From assembly GCA_003518885.1 (NCBI GenBank), contig DOXU01000081.1:1-6912 (forward strand): a stretch of DNA of 6,912 bases, written 5' to 3'. This document shows positions 5,771 through 6,912 of the stretch, piece by piece. The position numbers and the translations under genes were made by a program. Below the pieces are notes generated by a model. The model was not told the origin of the DNA. It worked only from the letters and a program-made list of their open reading frames with translations, and ran no database searches. Every line of letters begins with the position of its first letter. The first letter of the stretch is position 1. This stretch comes from Oscillospiraceae bacterium. Lineage in GTDB: Bacteria > Bacillota > Clostridia > Oscillospirales > Ethanoligenentaceae.

Positions 5771-6633
5771 CGGCATTGTTTGGAACAGCAGGGAACGAAC
5801 AGGCCTTTTTTTCTGCAGGTTTTCGTAAAACCATACAGGCGCCAGCTTATGTTGCCTCATTAGGTTTGGACGCCTATGAGTACCAATGCGGACATGGCGT
5901 GCGTATTTCTCCCGATGGCGCTCAGGCGCTTGGCCATGCTGCACAGGAAGCAGGAATCATTCTTTCTTTGCATGCACCGTATTATATTTCAATGGCATCC
6001 AAGGATCCGGCCATTCGTGAACGCAGTATACACTATATTTTGCAATCTGCTCGTGCCGCAAAATGGATGGGTGCAGGGCGGGTAGTTGTACACCCAGGCG
6101 CCTGTGCAGGTCGTCCGAGGGAAGAAGCAATGCTTCTTTGTTTAGAAACTTTTCGAAAGGCTTTAAAAGCGCTCGATGAGGAAAATTTGCAGCAAGTGCA
6201 TATTTGTCCAGAAACAATGGGAAAAATAGGACAGCTTGGTACTTTACACGAAGTTCTTACTATTTGCAAATTGGATGAACGGTTGCTTCCTTGTCTTGAT
6301 TTCGGTCATTTGAATGCGCGCACAAATGGGGGACTAGCCTCGCGTGCAGACTATCAAGTGATTTTGGATGCGGTTAAACAAATGCTTGGGGAAGAAAGAC
6401 AGCGGCATTTTCATGCACACTTCTCGAAAATTGAATATACAAAAACAGGCGGGGAAAAACGGCATTTGACCTTTGCTGATACAGTTTATGGGCCACCGTT
6501 TTCTCCATTAGCTGAAGAACTGGCCGCACGTAATCTATGTCCAACAGTGATTTGTGAGTCTGCTGGGACACAGGGGGCGGATGCGAAACAAATGCAAGTG
6601 CGTTATCTCTCGTACTTGAGTTCCCAAAATTAA
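5767..6633 (+). CDS. Endonuclease IV-like TIM-barrel protein (AP endonuclease family 2 / xylose isomerase-like)
   Basis: The 288-residue protein matches the length and fold pattern of endonuclease IV (E. coli Nfo, 285), a trinuclear-zinc TIM barrel that cuts DNA at abasic sites. Ligand-type residues appear in order: H69 (SLHAPYY), H109 (VVHPG), E149 (CPETMG), D178 and H181 (CLDFGHLNA), H216 (HAHFSK), H233 (KRHLTF) and E264 (ICESAGTQG). The Asp two residues before the H233 equivalent in Nfo (Asp229 in DRH) is Lys231 here, so one zinc ligand of the classic set is missing and E230 is adjacent. DNA-repair function is therefore possible but not shown; an isomerase- or nuclease-like enzyme on another substrate is an alternative. 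ATG 5767 overlaps the yqeG stop and has AGGTGAG upstream. aroQ follows after 22 bp. Confidence 0.88.
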   Translation: MTALFGTAGNEQAFFSAGFRKTIQAPAYVASLGLDAYEYQCGHGVRISPDGAQALGHAAQEAGIILSLHAPYYISMASKDPAIRERSIHYILQSARAAKWMGAGRVVVHPGACAGRPREEAMLLCLETFRKALKALDEENLQQVHICPETMGKIGQLGTLHEVLTICKLDERLLPCLDFGHLNARTNGGLASRADYQVILDAVKQMLGEERQRHFHAHFSKIEYTKTGGEKRHLTFADTVYGPPFSPLAEELAARNLCPTVICESAGTQGADAKQMQVRYLSYLSSQN

Positions 6634-6655
6634 AAATCAAAAGGAAGGAATTATT

Positions 6656-6912
6656 ATGCCAAAACATAAAGTGCTTTTATTGCATGGTCCGAATCTCAAT
6701 CTTTTAGGTGATCGGGAAACCGGCATTTACGGAAAAGATACCACTGAACATATTAATAATGAAATTCATGCCGCTGCGGAAGAGATGGGCATTGATTGTG
6801 AGATTCGTCAGTCGAATCATGAAGGGACATTGATTGATCTTTTGCACGGTGCCCGCGGTCAATTTGAAGGCGTTGTGATTAATGCCGGTGCACTTACACA
6901 TTATAGTATTGC
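6656..6912 (+). CDS. aroQ: Type II 3-dehydroquinate dehydratase AroQ (C-terminus beyond the window)
   Basis: AroQ dehydrates 3-dehydroquinate to 3-dehydroshikimate, step three of the shikimate pathway. The type II enzyme is a small dodecameric flavodoxin-like protein of about 145-150 residues. The first 85 codons are present. Diagnostic blocks are LLLHGPNLNLLGDRE (7-21), the catalytic Tyr25 (IYG) on the flexible lid with Arg20, QSNHEGTLIDLLH (52-64) and VINAGALTHYSI (74-85), with Asn76 and His82 in the active site. The second catalytic His lies beyond the edge. AAAAGGAAGG sits about 8 nt before the ATG. It is the third gene of the apparent yqeG operon. In many Bacillota aroQ is followed by a Xaa-Pro peptidase gene and efp, which could be sought next door. 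Confidence 0.96.
   Translation, partial: MPKHKVLLLHGPNLNLLGDRETGIYGKDTTEHINNEIHAAAEEMGIDCEIRQSNHEGTLIDLLHGARGQFEGVVINAGALTHYSI

Noticed and set aside
6704..6901. Minus-strand 65-codon ORF
   Set aside because: Antisense to the clearly recognisable aroQ.

Overview
The window looks like ordinary chromosome of a Bacillota (Firmicutes) bacterium, probably an anaerobe from the Clostridia or Negativicutes side. The clues are a cobalamin-dependent class II ribonucleotide reductase, the short S21 protein with a basic tail, a YqeG-type HAD phosphatase, a type II dehydroquinase, strong GGAGG ribosome binding sites and moderate GC. The class assignment is inference and is weak. No insertion sequence, phage gene, tRNA, rRNA or CRISPR array was seen.

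Left half, minus strand, read from right to left. A UPF0016/GDT1-family membrane cation transporter (4671-3895) is followed by an AT-rich gap. Next come a promoter and a striking inverted repeat that resembles a pair of NrdR boxes, then nrdJ (3546-1300) and a hairpin terminator. A separate promoter follows, then a TPP riboswitch, a transcription attenuator and thiC, which starts at 931 and runs off the left edge. All three genes appear to be separate transcription units. The thiC leader is the best-resolved regulatory system here: aptamer, antiterminator and terminator pairings can all be written out from the sequence.

Right half, plus strand. A consensus promoter (TTGACA, 17 bp, TATAAT) drives rpsU (4964-5140) through a leader of about 124 nt, and a strong terminator follows. 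Then comes a likely operon: yqeG (5249-5770), an endonuclease IV-like TIM-barrel gene (5767-6633, overlapping yqeG by 4 bp), and aroQ (from 6656, cut by the right edge).

The genes serve separate housekeeping tasks: thiamine pyrimidine synthesis, dNTP supply, metal homeostasis, translation, and shikimate pathway or repair-like functions. I found no convincing new multi-gene system. The points most worth a second look are the thiC switch geometry, the inverted repeat at the nrdJ promoter, the altered metal-ligand set in the endonuclease IV-like protein, and the unexplained rpsU leader.
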